Shown: one piece after another, positions 1 through 10,837 of the stretch
How the letters are laid out: each line of letters begins with the position of its first letter
Numbering within the stretch: position 1 is the stretch's first letter
Origin: Mesorhizobium sp. WSM2240
GTDB lineage: Bacteria > Pseudomonadota > Alphaproteobacteria > Rhizobiales > Rhizobiaceae
Direction: 5' to 3'
Assembly (NCBI RefSeq): GCF_040438645.1
Contig: NZ_CP159253.1
Location: 806,001 to 870,000, forward strand
DNA length: 64,000 bases
The notes under the pieces: model-generated
What the model was told of the DNA's origin: nothing
The model's input: only the letters and a program-made list of their open reading frames with translations
Database searches by the model: none
Program-made: the position numbers and the translations under genes

Positions 1-54
1 CGGCGCCGTCAATAGCGGTCGCAAGGAATGGAATCCGCCACCGTGTGTCGTCTT

Positions 55-70
55 TGTCGGGTCCGCTACA
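55..70 (+). promoter_or_regulatory. NifA upstream activator site (TGT-N10-ACA)
   Basis: TGT at 55-57 and ACA at 68-70 are separated by exactly ten bases. This is the canonical NifA-binding motif. It lies about 100 bp upstream of the -24/-12 promoter of nifH, the usual distance for NifA to contact RNA polymerase by looping. Confidence 0.85.
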
Positions 71-109
71 CACGGCTTGCTTAGCCAGTCTCTTGTTGCC
101 TCGGATTAA

Positions 110-1150
<1,041 letters not shown>

Positions 1151-1169
1151 CCGCCGCTGCCAATACGTG

Positions 1170-1192
1170 GCGCCGCCCTCACCGGGCGGCGC
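1170..1192 (+). other. Stem-loop between nifH and nifD
   Basis: A perfect 9-bp inverted repeat, gcgccgccc (1170-1178) and gggcggcgc (1184-1192), encloses a 5-base loop just after the nifH stop. There is no run of T after it, so it is unlikely to be a full terminator. Hairpins at this position are known in nif operons to stabilise the nifH transcript or attenuate read-through into nifD. That role is inferred here. Confidence 0.6.
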
Positions 1193-1252
1193 GCTTTACG
1201 AGAACCGCGTCTCGTCGGTGAGGCGTCACTCAACAACCTGGAAAGGGGTCCC

Positions 1253-2752
1253 ATGAGCCTGGAATACGAGAACGACGGCGCTCTCCATGCGAAGCTTATC
1301 GAGGAGGTGCTCTCGCAATATCCAGACAAGGCGGCGAAGCGCCGCAAGAAGCACCTCAGCGTCGCAAAGAGCGGGGACGAGGCTGGCGAGGAGAACGAGG
1401 TCCTTTCCGAATGCGACGTCAAATCGAACATCAAGTCCATTCCGGGCGTGATGACGATCCGCGGTTGCGCCTATGCCGGCTCAAAGGGCGTGGTATGGGG
1501 GCCGGTCAAGGATATGGTCCACATCTCGCACGGCCCGGTCGGCTGCGGGCAATACTCCTGGTCGCAGCGCCGCAACTACTACGTCGGGATGACCGGCATC
1601 GACACGTTCGTGACAATGCAGTTCACTTCCGACTTCCAGGAGAAGGACATTGTTTTCGGCGGCGACAAAAAGCTGGAACAGATCATCGACGAGATCGAGG
1701 AACTGTTTCCGCTGAACAAGGGCCTCACCGTGCAATCCGAATGCCCGATCGGCCTGATTGGCGACGACACCGAAGCAGTTTCCCGCAACAAGGCCAAAGA
1801 GCACGGAAAGACGATCGTGCCGGTGCGTTGCGAGGGCTTCCGCGGCGTCTCGCAATCGCTCGGCCACCACATCGCCAACGACGCGATCCGCGACTGGGTA
1901 TTCGAGAACAAGGAGGTCGAGTTCGAGGCCGGCCCTTACGACGTCAACGTCATCGGCGACTACAATATCGGCGGCGACGCCTGGGCCTCGCGCATCCTGC
2001 TGGAGGAAGTGGGGCTGCGCGTGGTCGCCAACTGGTCGGGCGACGCTACGCTCGCCGAGATAGAGCGCGCGCCGAAGGCCAAGCTCAATCTCATCCATTG
2101 CTACCGGTCGATGAACTACATCTGCCGGCACATGGAGGAAAAATACGGCATACCCTGGATGGAATACAACTTCTTCGGCCCCTCCCAGATCGAAGCCTCT
2201 CTGCGCAAGATAGCTCAGCATTTTGGGCCTGAAATCGAGGAGAAGACCGAAAAGGTCATCGCCAAGTACAGACCCTTTGTTGACGCGGTCAATGCCAAGT
2301 ACCGGCCGCGCCTCGAAGGCAAGACGGTGATGCTCTACGTTGGCGGCTTGCGCCCCCGTCACGTCATCACGGCCTACGAGGACCTTGGCATGGCGATCGT
2401 CGGCACCGGCTACGAGTTCGGCCACAATGACGACTATCAGCGCACCGGCCATTACGTGAAGAACGGTACGCTGATCTACGATGACGTGACCGGTTACGAG
2501 TTGGAGAAATTCATCGAGGGGGTTCGCCCCGATCTCGTCGGCTCCGGCATCAAGGAGAAGTACCCGGTGCAGAAGATGGGCATCCCGTTCCGTCAGATGC
2601 ACTCCTGGGACTATTCCGGCCCGTATCACGGCTATGACGGCTTCGCCATCTTCGCGCGCGACATGGATCTGGCCATCAACAATCCGGTCTGGGCCCTCTA
2701 CGATGCCCCCTGGAAGAAGGCCGCACCGCCGGCGGCGATCGCCGCCGAATGA
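1253..2752 (+). CDS. nifD: Nitrogenase MoFe protein alpha chain NifD
   Basis: This is the alpha subunit of dinitrogenase, which carries the FeMo cofactor and shares the P-cluster with NifK. At 499 residues it is full length. P-cluster cysteines are C72 ([10 protein letters not shown]), C98 ([10 protein letters not shown]) and C164 ([11 protein letters not shown]). FeMo-co is ligated by C283 ([10 protein letters not shown]) and H450 ([14 protein letters not shown]). The ATG at 1253 follows GGAAAGGGG. The gene lies 102 bp after nifH in the same operon. The first 13 codons are duplicated in a relic at 33531-33569. Confidence 0.98.
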   Translation: MSLEYENDGALHAKLIEEVLSQYPDKAAKRRKKHLSVAKSGDEAGEENEVLSECDVKSNIKSIPGVMTIRGCAYAGSKGVVWGPVKDMVHISHGPVGCGQYSWSQRRNYYVGMTGIDTFVTMQFTSDFQEKDIVFGGDKKLEQIIDEIEELFPLNKGLTVQSECPIGLIGDDTEAVSRNKAKEHGKTIVPVRCEGFRGVSQSLGHHIANDAIRDWVFENKEVEFEAGPYDVNVIGDYNIGGDAWASRILLEEVGLRVVANWSGDATLAEIERAPKAKLNLIHCYRSMNYICRHMEEKYGIPWMEYNFFGPSQIEASLRKIAQHFGPEIEEKTEKVIAKYRPFVDAVNAKYRPRLEGKTVMLYVGGLRPRHVITAYEDLGMAIVGTGYEFGHNDDYQRTGHYVKNGTLIYDDVTGYELEKFIEGVRPDLVGSGIKEKYPVQKMGIPFRQMHSWDYSGPYHGYDGFAIFARDMDLAINNPVWALYDAPWKKAAPPAAIAAE

Positions 2753-2882
2753 GAAGCTGGCCTCTCCGCCCAGGCGGGGAGGCCGATGAGCGCCCGCGGC
2801 CCTATGCCCGCGGCAGTCCCTTCAACGTCTCGATGTCCCTGTGCCGCCGGAGTGCGCCGCAGCTGGAAAAAGGTGACCACCA

Positions 2883-4424
2883 ATGCCGCAGTCGGCCGAA
2901 AAAGTTCTTGACCATGCCCCCCTGTTCCGCGAGCCGGAATACAGGCAGATGCTTGCCGAGAAGAAGATCAATTTCGAATGCCCGCATCCGGACCAGGTCG
3001 TTACGGATCAGCGCGAATTCACCAAGAGCTGGGATTACCGCAAAAAAAACCTCGCCCGCCAAGCGCTGGTCGTGAACCCCGCCAAGGCCTGCCAGCCGCT
3101 CGGCGCCGTGTTCGCCGCCGCCGGCTTCGAGCGGACGATGTCTTTCGTCCACGGCAGCCAGGGCTGTGTGGCCTATTACCGCTCGCACCTGTCGCGCCAT
3201 TTCAAGGAGCCGTCCTCGGCGGTCTCCTCGTCAATGACCGAGGACGCGGCGGTGTTCGGCGGCCTCAAGAATATGATCGACGGGCTCGCCAACACCTACA
3301 GCCTCTACGACCCGAAGATGATCGCGGTCTCGACCACCTGCATGGCGGAGGTGATCGGCGACGACCTGCACAGCTTCATCGAGAACGCCAGGGAGGAAGG
3401 CTCCGTGCCGCACGACTTCGACGTGCCCTTCGCCCACACTCCGGCCTTCGTCGGCAGCCATGTCGACGGCTATGACAGCATGGTCAAGGGCGTCCTGGAG
3501 CATTTCTGGAACGGCAAGGAGCGCGTCGAGGCCGCAGCCAACATCAACATCATCCCTGGCTTCGACGGCTTCTGCGTCGGCAACAATCGCGAGCTCAAGC
3601 GCCTGCTCGACCTGATGGACGTGTCCTACACCTTCATCCAGGACGCCTCCGACCAGTACGACACGCCGTCGGACGGCGAGTACCGGATGTATGACGGCGG
3701 CACCAGGATCGAGGACGTAAAGGCGGCGCTGGATGCCGAGGTCACGATCTCGCTGCAGCACTACAACACCCGCAAGACGCTGGAATATTGCAGGGAAGTC
3801 GGGCAGGCGACCGCGTCATTCCATTACCCGCTCGGTATCCAGGCGACCGACGAATTCCTGATGAAGGTTTCGGAGATCTGCGGCAGGGAGATTCCGGAGG
3901 AGATCCGTCTCGAGCGCGGCCGCCTGGTCGACGCCATGGCCGACAGCCAGTCCTGGCTGCACGGAAAGAAATACGCGATCTACGGCGATCCGGACTTCGT
4001 CTACGCCATGGCCCGCTTCATCATGGAGACCGGCGGCGAGCCGACCCACTGCCTGGCCACCAACGGCACCAGTGCCTGGCAAGCCGAGATGAAGGAACTG
4101 CTCGCCTCCTCGCCCTTCGGCAAGGATGCGCAGGTCTGGGCGGGCAAGGACCTGTGGGCGTTGCGCTCGCTGCTGTTCACCGAGCCGGTGGATCTCCTGA
4201 TCGGCAATTCCTACGGCAAGTATCTGGAACGCGACACTGGCACTCCGCTGATCCGGTTGATGTTCCCGATCTTCGACCGGCACCATCATCACCGCTTCCC
4301 GCTTATGGGCTACCAAGGCGGCCTGCGCGTGCTGACGACGATCCTCGACAAGATCTTCGACACGCTCGATCGCGAGACGGGCGAGACGGGCGTGACGGAC
4401 TTTTCATACGACCTCACCCGCTGA
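2883..4424 (+). CDS. nifK: Nitrogenase MoFe protein beta chain NifK
   Basis: This is the beta subunit of dinitrogenase and forms the alpha2-beta2 MoFe protein with NifD. It has 513 residues. P-cluster ligands are visible at C70 (AKACQPLGA), C95 ([12 protein letters not shown]) and C153 ([12 protein letters not shown]). The N-terminal extension typical of NifK precedes them. It starts 130 bp after nifD behind AAAAAGGTGA. The C-terminus ends in the usual [10 protein letters not shown]. No truncation or frameshift is visible. Confidence 0.98.
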   Translation: MPQSAEKVLDHAPLFREPEYRQMLAEKKINFECPHPDQVVTDQREFTKSWDYRKKNLARQALVVNPAKACQPLGAVFAAAGFERTMSFVHGSQGCVAYYRSHLSRHFKEPSSAVSSSMTEDAAVFGGLKNMIDGLANTYSLYDPKMIAVSTTCMAEVIGDDLHSFIENAREEGSVPHDFDVPFAHTPAFVGSHVDGYDSMVKGVLEHFWNGKERVEAAANINIIPGFDGFCVGNNRELKRLLDLMDVSYTFIQDASDQYDTPSDGEYRMYDGGTRIEDVKAALDAEVTISLQHYNTRKTLEYCREVGQATASFHYPLGIQATDEFLMKVSEICGREIPEEIRLERGRLVDAMADSQSWLHGKKYAIYGDPDFVYAMARFIMETGGEPTHCLATNGTSAWQAEMKELLASSPFGKDAQVWAGKDLWALRSLLFTEPVDLLIGNSYGKYLERDTGTPLIRLMFPIFDRHHHHRFPLMGYQGGLRVLTTILDKIFDTLDRETGETGVTDFSYDLTR

Positions 4425-4478
4425 GAGCGGGCGGCTGGCTTCCCACCGGAGCCGGCCGCTTTTCGACGGAGACCGGCA

Positions 4479-5951
4479 ATGTCCTCGCTCAATGCCAAAA
4501 TCCAGCACGTCTTCAACGAGCCTGCCTGCGAGAAGAACCAGGGCAAGGACGCCAAGGCGCGCAGGAAGGGCTGCTCGAAGCCGCTCACCCCGGGCGCGGC
4601 GGCCGGAGGCTGTGCGTTCGACGGCGCCAAGATCGTGCTGCAGCCGATCACAGACGTCGCGCATCTGATCCATGCGCCGCTCGCCTGCGAGGGCAATTCC
4701 TGGGACAATCGCGGCACGGCGTCGTCCGGGCCAACGCTGTGGCGCACAAGCTTCACGACCGACCTCACCGAACTCGACGTGGTAATGGGGCAGGGGGAGC
4801 GGAAGCTTTTCAAAGCCATCCGCGAGATCAAGGAGGCCTATGCGCCGCCGGCGATCTTCGTCTATTCGACCTGCGTGACGGCGCTGATCGGCGACGATAT
4901 AGAGGCAGTGTGCAAGCGGGCGAGGGAAAAATTCGGCTTGCCGGTGGTGCCGATCAATGCGCCGGGCTTCGTCGGCTCCAAAAACCTCGGCAACAAACTC
5001 GCCGGCGAGGCGTTGCTCGATCACGTCATCGGCACGGTGGAGCCCGACGATTCCGGCCCCTACGACATCAACATCCTTGGCGAATTCAACCTGTCCGGTG
5101 AGTTCTGGCTGGTGAAGCCGCTCCTTGATCGGCTCGGCATCCGGGTGCGCGCCTGCATTCCGGGCGACGCTCGCTACCTCGACGTTGCCTCATCGCACCG
5201 CGCTCGGGCGGCTATGATGGTGTGCTCGACCGCGCTCATCAATCTCGCCCGCAAGATGGAGGAGCGCTGGGACGTCCCTTTCTTCGAGGGCTCCTTCTAC
5301 GGCATCACCGACACCTCGGAGGCGCTACGTCAGCTCGCAGGGCTACTCGTGGAGAAGGGCGCCGATCCGGAACTGCTCGACCGAACGGAGGCGTTGATCG
5401 CGGAAGAGGAGGCGATCGCGTGGAAGAGCCTCGCGGCCTATCGGCCGCGGCTGCAAGGCAAGCGCGTGCTGCTCAACACAGGCGGTGTGAAGTCATGGTC
5501 GGTCGTCCACGCGCTGGTGGAGACCGGCATGGAGATCGTCGGCACCTCAGTCAAGAAATCGACGCTCGAAGACAAGGAGCGCATCAAGCAGATACTCAAG
5601 GACGAGAACCATATGTTCGACTCGATGGCGCCGCGCGAGCTTTACGCCATGCTCTCAGAACACAAGGCCGACATCATGCTGTCGGGCGGGCGCACGCAGT
5701 TCATCGCGCTGAAGGCCAAGATGCCCTGGCTCGATATCAACCAGGAGCGGCAGCACCCTTATGCCGGCTATGACGGCATGGTGGCACTCGTGCGCCAGAT
5801 CGACCTCGCCATTCACAACCCGATCTGGCGCCAGGTGCGGGAGCCGGCGCCATGGGATTGCGAACTGCCAAGCACGAAGTGCGAGACCGGGGCTGTGCAC
5901 GCTTTCAAGAAACTCGTCGGCACGATGGACGCCGACTTAGGCGGGTGTTGA
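4479..5951 (+). CDS. nifE: FeMo-cofactor scaffold protein NifE
   Basis: NifE pairs with NifN to form the NifEN scaffold on which the NifB product matures into FeMo cofactor. It is a NifD paralogue of 490 residues. It shows the GCAFDGAK, PLACEGNSW and YSTCVTALIGDD motifs that correspond to the P-cluster region of NifD. It begins 54 bp after nifK and ends 5 bp before the chosen start of nifN, so translation is probably coupled. Confidence 0.96.
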   Translation: MSSLNAKIQHVFNEPACEKNQGKDAKARRKGCSKPLTPGAAAGGCAFDGAKIVLQPITDVAHLIHAPLACEGNSWDNRGTASSGPTLWRTSFTTDLTELDVVMGQGERKLFKAIREIKEAYAPPAIFVYSTCVTALIGDDIEAVCKRAREKFGLPVVPINAPGFVGSKNLGNKLAGEALLDHVIGTVEPDDSGPYDINILGEFNLSGEFWLVKPLLDRLGIRVRACIPGDARYLDVASSHRARAAMMVCSTALINLARKMEERWDVPFFEGSFYGITDTSEALRQLAGLLVEKGADPELLDRTEALIAEEEAIAWKSLAAYRPRLQGKRVLLNTGGVKSWSVVHALVETGMEIVGTSVKKSTLEDKERIKQILKDENHMFDSMAPRELYAMLSEHKADIMLSGGRTQFIALKAKMPWLDINQERQHPYAGYDGMVALVRQIDLAIHNPIWRQVREPAPWDCELPSTKCETGAVHAFKKLVGTMDADLGGC

Positions 5952-5956
5952 GGCCG

Positions 5957-7354
5957 ATGGTCCGCATCCTTTCCCAGACCAAATCGGCGGCGGTCAATCC
6001 GCTGAAGTCGTCGCAGCCGCTCGGTGCGGCCTTCGCCTTTCTCGGCGTCGAGGGTGCTGTGCCGCTGTTCCACGGCAGCCAAGGCTGCACCAGCTTGGCG
6101 CTCGTGCTCTTCGTGCGGCACTTCAAGGAGACGATCCCCTTGCAGACCACGGCGATGGACGAAGTGGCGACGATCCTTGGCGGGGCGGACCATCTGGAAG
6201 AGGCGATCCTCAACCTTAAGACCCGCACAAAGCCAAAGCTGATCGGGGTCTGCACGACCGCGCTGGTGGAAACCCGTGGCGAAGATTGCGCAGGCGAGAT
6301 CGCCGCCATCAAGCTGAAGCGGGCGGAAGAACTCGCGGGTACGGAGGTGGTGCTGGCCAGCACGCCGGATTTCGACGGCGCGATCGAAGAGGGCTGGGCC
6401 AAGGCTGTCACTGCGATGATCGAAGGGATTACACGGCCCGGCGTGCGGGCGCGGAAGCCAAAGAAGAAGCAGAAGAAAAAAATTGCGATCCTGCCCGACT
6501 GGAATTTCACTGTGGCTGATCTCGAGCATTTGCGTGAGATGGTGGAAGCCTTTGGGCTCGAACCGGTGATCCTGCCGGACGTCTCCGGCTCGCTCGACGG
6601 CACGGTGCCCGACGGCTGGGTCCCGACCACCTATGGCGGCACCAGCATCGACGATATTCGTGAGCTTGGCACGGCGGTGCAATGCATCGCCGTCGGCGAG
6701 CATATGCGTCGCCCAGCGGAGGTGCTGCACAGGCTGACCGGCGTGCCTTACGTGCTGTTCCAGTCGCTGACTGGGTTGAAGAGCGTCGACCGGTTCGTCT
6801 CGCTGCTCACGGTGATTTCGGGCGCGGCGGCGCCGGCGAAGGTGCGCCGTCAGCGGGCGCAATTGCAGGACGCTTTGCTCGACGGACATTTTCATTTCGG
6901 CGGCAAGAAAATTGCCATCGCTGCCGAACCGGACCAGCTCTACCAGCTCGCGAGCTTCTTCAACGGCATGGGCTCCGAAATTGCGGCGGCCGTCACCACG
7001 ACCGACAGGTCGAAAATTCTCCAGAAAGTGCCGGCACAATCGATCCAGGTCGGCGATCTCGGCGATCTCGAACGTCTTGCCGCCAGCGCTGATCTTCTCG
7101 TCACCCATTCGCACGGACGCCAGGCGGCCGAGCGCCTTGGCATTCCGCTCATGCGCGTCGGCTTCCCGGTCTTTGACCGGCTGGGCAGCCAGCACAAGCT
7201 CACAATCCTTTATCAGGGGACCCGCGACCTGATCTTCGAGGTGGCCAACATCTTCGAAGCCAGCCAGCACGCGCCGACGCCTGATCTCCTAGATCCATTC
7301 AGTAACCGAGAAACGCCAGATGAGCTCCGTTCGTCGCCTCTCGCTCGTCACTGA
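5957..7354 (+). CDS. nifN: FeMo-cofactor scaffold protein NifN
   Basis: NifN is the partner of NifE in the NifEN cofactor-assembly scaffold and a NifK paralogue. The open frame extends upstream to 5852 inside nifE. The ATG at 5957 (MVRILSQTKSAAVNPLKSSQ) is chosen because it lies just past the nifE stop and gives 465 residues, normal for the family. The motif PLFHGSQGCTS is conserved. Its 3' end overlaps nifX by 35 bp. Confidence 0.95.
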   Translation: MVRILSQTKSAAVNPLKSSQPLGAAFAFLGVEGAVPLFHGSQGCTSLALVLFVRHFKETIPLQTTAMDEVATILGGADHLEEAILNLKTRTKPKLIGVCTTALVETRGEDCAGEIAAIKLKRAEELAGTEVVLASTPDFDGAIEEGWAKAVTAMIEGITRPGVRARKPKKKQKKKIAILPDWNFTVADLEHLREMVEAFGLEPVILPDVSGSLDGTVPDGWVPTTYGGTSIDDIRELGTAVQCIAVGEHMRRPAEVLHRLTGVPYVLFQSLTGLKSVDRFVSLLTVISGAAAPAKVRRQRAQLQDALLDGHFHFGGKKIAIAAEPDQLYQLASFFNGMGSEIAAAVTTTDRSKILQKVPAQSIQVGDLGDLERLAASADLLVTHSHGRQAAERLGIPLMRVGFPVFDRLGSQHKLTILYQGTRDLIFEVANIFEASQHAPTPDLLDPFSNRETPDELRSSPLARH

Positions 7355-7817
7355 CGAGGTTCACGCACCGACGCCAGGACCGCAAGCCGGCGCATTGCGC
7401 ATAGCAATCGCCACGCAAGACCTGGAGGGCCTCAATGCGCATTTCGGGTCGGCCAGGCGCTTTGCCGTCTATGACGTGACGCGTGACGATTCGAAGTTCG
7501 TGGAAGCCGTGGCCTTCGACGACGTTTCCGATGAGAGTGGGAAGCATCGGACCGAGGGCGATGATCGCATCACGCCCAAGGTGGAGGCGTTGAAGGACTG
7601 TCACCTCCTGTTTTGTTTGGCAATTGGCGGGCCTTCGGCAGCCAAACTCGTTTCGGCGAGAATCCTTCCGATCAAAGTGCCGCAGCCTGAATCCATCGAA
7701 GACGTACTATCGCGCACTCAGGCGATGCTCAGGAAGGCTCCTCCGCCATGGCTGCGCAAGCTGCTGGCGGAAACAGGCGCCGCCGGAAAGAAACGATCGT
7801 TCGAGGACGAGGGCTGA
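7320..7817 (+). CDS. nifX: Nitrogen fixation protein NifX
   Basis: NifX is a small carrier that binds NifB-co or FeMo-co precursors during cofactor assembly. The protein has 165 residues. A dinitrogenase iron-molybdenum cofactor domain spans about residues 25-140 ([42 protein letters not shown]). The start overlaps the end of nifN, consistent with translational coupling. A short basic tail after residue 145 is unconserved in appearance. Confidence 0.93.
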   Translation: MSSVRRLSLVTDEVHAPTPGPQAGALRIAIATQDLEGLNAHFGSARRFAVYDVTRDDSKFVEAVAFDDVSDESGKHRTEGDDRITPKVEALKDCHLLFCLAIGGPSAAKLVSARILPIKVPQPESIEDVLSRTQAMLRKAPPPWLRKLLAETGAAGKKRSFEDEG

Positions 7818-7833
7818 AATGAGGAGAAGACGA

Positions 7834-8313
7834 ATGTCTGATGCCACAGTTACTTCCGCTGTCAACGAGAACGAGGCGGCCCTCGCCACCCCGTTCGTCA
7901 AATGCCTCGTGAGGCTGATCCGTGCTCAGGATTCATACGGATCATGGGAAGGCAAACCAGATGCCGAGCTTCTCGCCGACTTCATCATCACCAAGGAACA
8001 GCGGCGTGCGATCCCGATCATTGGCGATCCCGATCCGGACGTGCTGTGGAGGCTCGAGATCTTTTACGCCGCCGTCGGGCTTGCGATCGAGGAGCGATGC
8101 GGCCTGATGGCATCGCCGATTATCAAGCTGAGTCCTGAGGGCTTCGGGCGCGTGGTTTTCACGGCAGGACGGTTGGTCGTTCTGTCGAAGACCTTGCGCG
8201 ACGTTCACCGGTTCGGCTTCGAGACATTCCAGCAGCTCGCCGAGGCCGATACGAAACTGGTCGACGCTGCGATCGCAGCCATCGAAGCCTATCCCGAAGT
8301 CGCACGAGCGTGA
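7834..8313 (+). CDS. NifX-associated nitrogen fixation protein (DUF269)
   Basis: This 159-residue protein belongs to the DUF269 family that nearly always follows nifX. Its exact role is unknown but is presumed to be in cofactor assembly. Family-like stretches include [20 protein letters not shown] near the N-terminus and [26 protein letters not shown] in the second half. The ATG at 7834 is selected because GAGGAG lies 8 bp upstream; an ATG at 7819 is less well placed. It follows nifX by 16 bp. Confidence 0.92.
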   Translation: MSDATVTSAVNENEAALATPFVKCLVRLIRAQDSYGSWEGKPDAELLADFIITKEQRRAIPIIGDPDPDVLWRLEIFYAAVGLAIEERCGLMASPIIKLSPEGFGRVVFTAGRLVVLSKTLRDVHRFGFETFQQLAEADTKLVDAAIAAIEAYPEVARA

Positions 8314-8340
8314 TGGAACCGGGCCTCGGGAAAGGAGATC

Positions 8341-8544
8341 ATGTCAGACCTTGAAGCGCTGCAACGGAAGGTCCGCAAACTTCAGTCGCACGCGGGAGCT
8401 GCGAAGATGGAACTGCACGACCTCGCCGAGGACCTTCCAGTCAACTGGACCGAGATCAAGGCAGTCGCCGGGAAAACATTCGACATTTTTGCCGAGTTGG
8501 ACGCTGCAAGGAGAGAGCTCGCTGCATTGGAGGATTCACTATGA
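8341..8544 (+). CDS. CCE_0567-type small nif-associated protein
   Basis: The product is a 67-residue, mostly helical protein of the family (DUF683, CCE_0567) found between the DUF269 gene and fdxB in nif clusters. The family is described as small metalloproteins of unclear function. The pattern VRKLQSHAGAAKMELHDLAE and LPVNWTEI is typical. GGAAAGGAG precedes the ATG. The stop overlaps the fdxB start as ATGA. Confidence 0.88.
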   Translation: MSDLEALQRKVRKLQSHAGAAKMELHDLAEDLPVNWTEIKAVAGKTFDIFAELDAARRELAALEDSL

Positions 8545-8792
8545 GCGGCTTCGTGACCCGCGACGCCTCCGGATGGAGCCCGGAATATGCGACCGCTCCC
8601 AATGCGAAGACCTGCATCGGTTGCGGCCGCTGCTTCAAGATCTGTTGGCGCGAGGTCATGGACCTTCACGGGATGGATGATGCGGGTGAATCCTCGGCGC
8701 TCTGCGCCGGCGAGGGCGACGACTTCGACGGCGCATTCAATCAACCGACGCGGCCGATGCCGAATTTTCGTTTTGACGCAAGGCAGTGCTGA
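8541..8792 (+). CDS. fdxB: Nif-specific ferredoxin III (FdxB), C-terminally altered
   Basis: FdxB-type ferredoxins carry two iron-sulphur motifs and serve nitrogenase or cofactor biosynthesis. The N-terminus and the first motif CIGCGRCFKIC (about residues 31-41) are clear. The second CxxCxxCxxxC motif expected near residues 75-90 is missing. The last 30 residues (FNQPTRPMPNFRFDARQC at the end) look unrelated, with only two isolated cysteines. At 83 residues it is shorter than the roughly 95-100 of relatives. No alternative frame restores a second motif before the next gene. It may be non-functional or bind one cluster. Confidence 0.8.
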   Translation: MSGFVTRDASGWSPEYATAPNAKTCIGCGRCFKICWREVMDLHGMDDAGESSALCAGEGDDFDGAFNQPTRPMPNFRFDARQC

Positions 8793-9547
8793 TGAAGCCA
8801 CTGGTCCTGATCTGTTCGCAAGATCCGGAGTTCTATCTGGTCCACAGCCACATCCTCGAGGTGGATGGCTTCACGATTGAACTGGCCGGCGGCGTGGAGG
8901 AGGCGCTTGCATTGGCCAATGAACGGGAGCCTAAGGCCGTGGTGCTGGACTGCCAGCCGGCAAGCGCGACAGGGTCGACCATCTGTGCCCAGCTCAAAGG
9001 GGAGCCCCGGACCGGCGGCCTGCCCGTTATTGCCCTGATCGCGCCCGGCGCCGAGGACCAGCATTTCGATCTCTTGAAGGCAGGCATCGACGAGAGCTTT
9101 GTGCGGCCAATCGCACCAGCGAAGCTGCTCGACTATCTACGGGCGAAGCTGGCGCTGGCGAAGCCGGGTTCAAACGGGATTGCAAACGGCAGCTGGCTCT
9201 GCTGTGGCGGCCTTGAGATGAAGGTCGATGCCCACCGAGTCCGCGGTAACGGCCACGAGATACACCTCGGACCGATCGAGTTCAAACTGCTGCGGCTTTT
9301 GCTCGAGACTCCCGGCAAGGTCTTCAGACGAGACGAGTTGATCGCCGCGGCCTGGCCGGAAAATATCCACATCGGGGAACGCACGGTCGATGTCCATATC
9401 AGTCGGATCAGAAAGGCGCTGAAGAGGGCCTCGCCCGGCAGCGTCATTCGGACCATCAGGTCGGCCGGCTACTCGCTCGAGGAGCCGGACGCCGAACCGG
9501 AGGCTGAATTGGTAACCGATACCACCTCCCCATCTCCGTCGTGCTGA
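8792..9547 (+). CDS. OmpR/PhoB-type response regulator
   Basis: This two-component response regulator has 251 residues. An N-terminal receiver domain (about 3-120) has the putative phosphoacceptor D53 in AVVLDCQP. A C-terminal winged-helix DNA-binding domain (about 140-235) shows GPIEFKLLRLLLETPGKVF and RTVDVHISRIRKAL. The conserved receiver lysine before proline is replaced by R105 (VRPIAP), so activation may be atypical. The ATG at 8792 overlaps the fdxB stop (TGATG), coupling it to the nif operon. No histidine kinase lies nearby. Confidence 0.9.
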   Translation: MKPLVLICSQDPEFYLVHSHILEVDGFTIELAGGVEEALALANEREPKAVVLDCQPASATGSTICAQLKGEPRTGGLPVIALIAPGAEDQHFDLLKAGIDESFVRPIAPAKLLDYLRAKLALAKPGSNGIANGSWLCCGGLEMKVDAHRVRGNGHEIHLGPIEFKLLRLLLETPGKVFRRDELIAAAWPENIHIGERTVDVHISRIRKALKRASPGSVIRTIRSAGYSLEEPDAEPEAELVTDTTSPSPSC

Positions 9548-9609
9548 GCGCGAGACCAGCGGGCTTCGAACGCGCTTGCAGCCCGACATACTCAGAAAGA
9601 AGCAGTCAG

Positions 9610-10545
9610 ATGCCTTTCAAAACTGTGCTCAGTGTGACGGGAGCTGACCACTCCGATCAGGACGTCAGACTAGTTGCCAATCTGTGTGCCGAGATCGGCG
9701 CACATCTTTCCGTACTGATTATGTCGCCTCCGCCGCTCCTCATGTGGCCGCGGCCGCTATGCGATTGCATCCCCGCGTGGCCTGAACAACGCGCATTGGA
9801 CAGACTGGAAAAACGGTCCTGGCAAATCGGGAGACTTTCACAGGACATGGACAGACTGGAAAAACAGTCCTGGCAAATCGAGCGATTTTCAAACGACATG
9901 GCCAGACTGCAAAAACGGTCTAGGGAAGTCCGGACTCTGTTGAGAGGCATGCGGCTTTCTTATGACGTCGATACCGACTATGGCGATCAGGCCAACATCG
10001 GTGACGTGGTGCGACAGCGGGCGCTCTGCGCCGACCTCACAATCGTCGGCCCTGCATTTCTCAACGATGATGATCTCGGACGTCGTGTCATCGACGGCAG
10101 CTTGTTCGAAACAGGAAAACCGGTGCTTCTTGTTGCGCCGAAGGGCGCTGAGGCGACTCTGAGGCCACGGCGCGTGCTGGTCGGCTGGAATTCGCGAGTC
10201 CAGGCGTCCCGGGCGGTTCGCGAAGCGCTGGATCTCCTATCCGGTGCGGAGGAAGTTCGTCTCGCAGTACTCGATCCGGAGGCGAGCTGCAACGGAAACG
10301 GCCTCGAGCCAGAAGCCGGCATCGTTGCCTATCTCGCTCGGCACGGTGTTCGGGTGGCGATCGACCGGTTGCCGAGTGCCGGCCAACCGGTGGCCACGGT
10401 ACTCGCGCAGCACGCGGTCGACACGTCTGCCGACATGATAGTCATGGGCGCCTATGGCCGCCGCCGAGTGCGTGATCGGATCTTCGGTGGCGTGACGAGA
10501 TGGATCGTTAAGAAGCCGCCATTGCCGCTGTTTTTGGCTCTGTGA
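9610..10545 (+). CDS. Universal stress protein (UspA family) with coiled-coil insertion
   Basis: The protein has 311 residues with two Usp-like halves. The second half ends in the nucleotide-binding signature region DMIVMGAYGRRRVRDRIFGGVTRWIV. Between the first strand region and the middle (about residues 60-115) there is a charged helical insertion built from near-identical 17-residue units (DRLEKRSWQIGRLSQD and variants). The ATG at 9610 is preferred over an upstream frame opening at 9541. It is 62 bp downstream of the response regulator. Nif-linked Usp genes are common in rhizobia, and the role is presumably stress adaptation in bacteroids. Confidence 0.85.
   Translation: MPFKTVLSVTGADHSDQDVRLVANLCAEIGAHLSVLIMSPPPLLMWPRPLCDCIPAWPEQRALDRLEKRSWQIGRLSQDMDRLEKQSWQIERFSNDMARLQKRSREVRTLLRGMRLSYDVDTDYGDQANIGDVVRQRALCADLTIVGPAFLNDDDLGRRVIDGSLFETGKPVLLVAPKGAEATLRPRRVLVGWNSRVQASRAVREALDLLSGAEEVRLAVLDPEASCNGNGLEPEAGIVAYLARHGVRVAIDRLPSAGQPVATVLAQHAVDTSADMIVMGAYGRRRVRDRIFGGVTRWIVKKPPLPLFLAL
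9796..9940 (+). repeat. 51-bp in-frame tandem repeat inside the usp gene
   Basis: Units begin at 9796, 9847 and 9898. Each opens ttggacagactg or at(g)gacagactg, and units one and two differ at only a few bases. The third is partial and decays after about 35 bp. The unit length is a multiple of three, so copy-number change would keep the frame and lengthen a predicted coiled coil by 17 residues. Confidence 0.9.
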
Positions 10546-10837
10546 CTGGTACCGGAGTAGTGCCGATGCTGTTCGAAGCTCTGCCCCCTGGTCGCCTATC
10601 CTGATGCCAATTGGGAGAAAGTCGCAGCAAACGCGCAAATTCGCGGAGCTCTTCGGAGCCAATCTGCACGCACGCGCACTCGCCGTGGCGCACTCAATCG
10701 CATGATCATGATCGTCGATCAAGGGGCCGCTGCGAACGCTGGGGGGCTGCGCCCGCGTCTGCCCAAAGAGCTGCCAGACCATCGGCGGCGACAGGATCGC
10801 TGCATTGAACTGATGAGACACAACGAGGAGAACGGCG

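Noticed and set aside
1481..2629. Long antisense open frame opposite nifD
   Set aside because: It is a shadow of high-GC codon bias; nifD is certain and the antisense product has no motifs. Similar shadows opposite nifN, the cytochrome P450 genes and groEL were also ignored.
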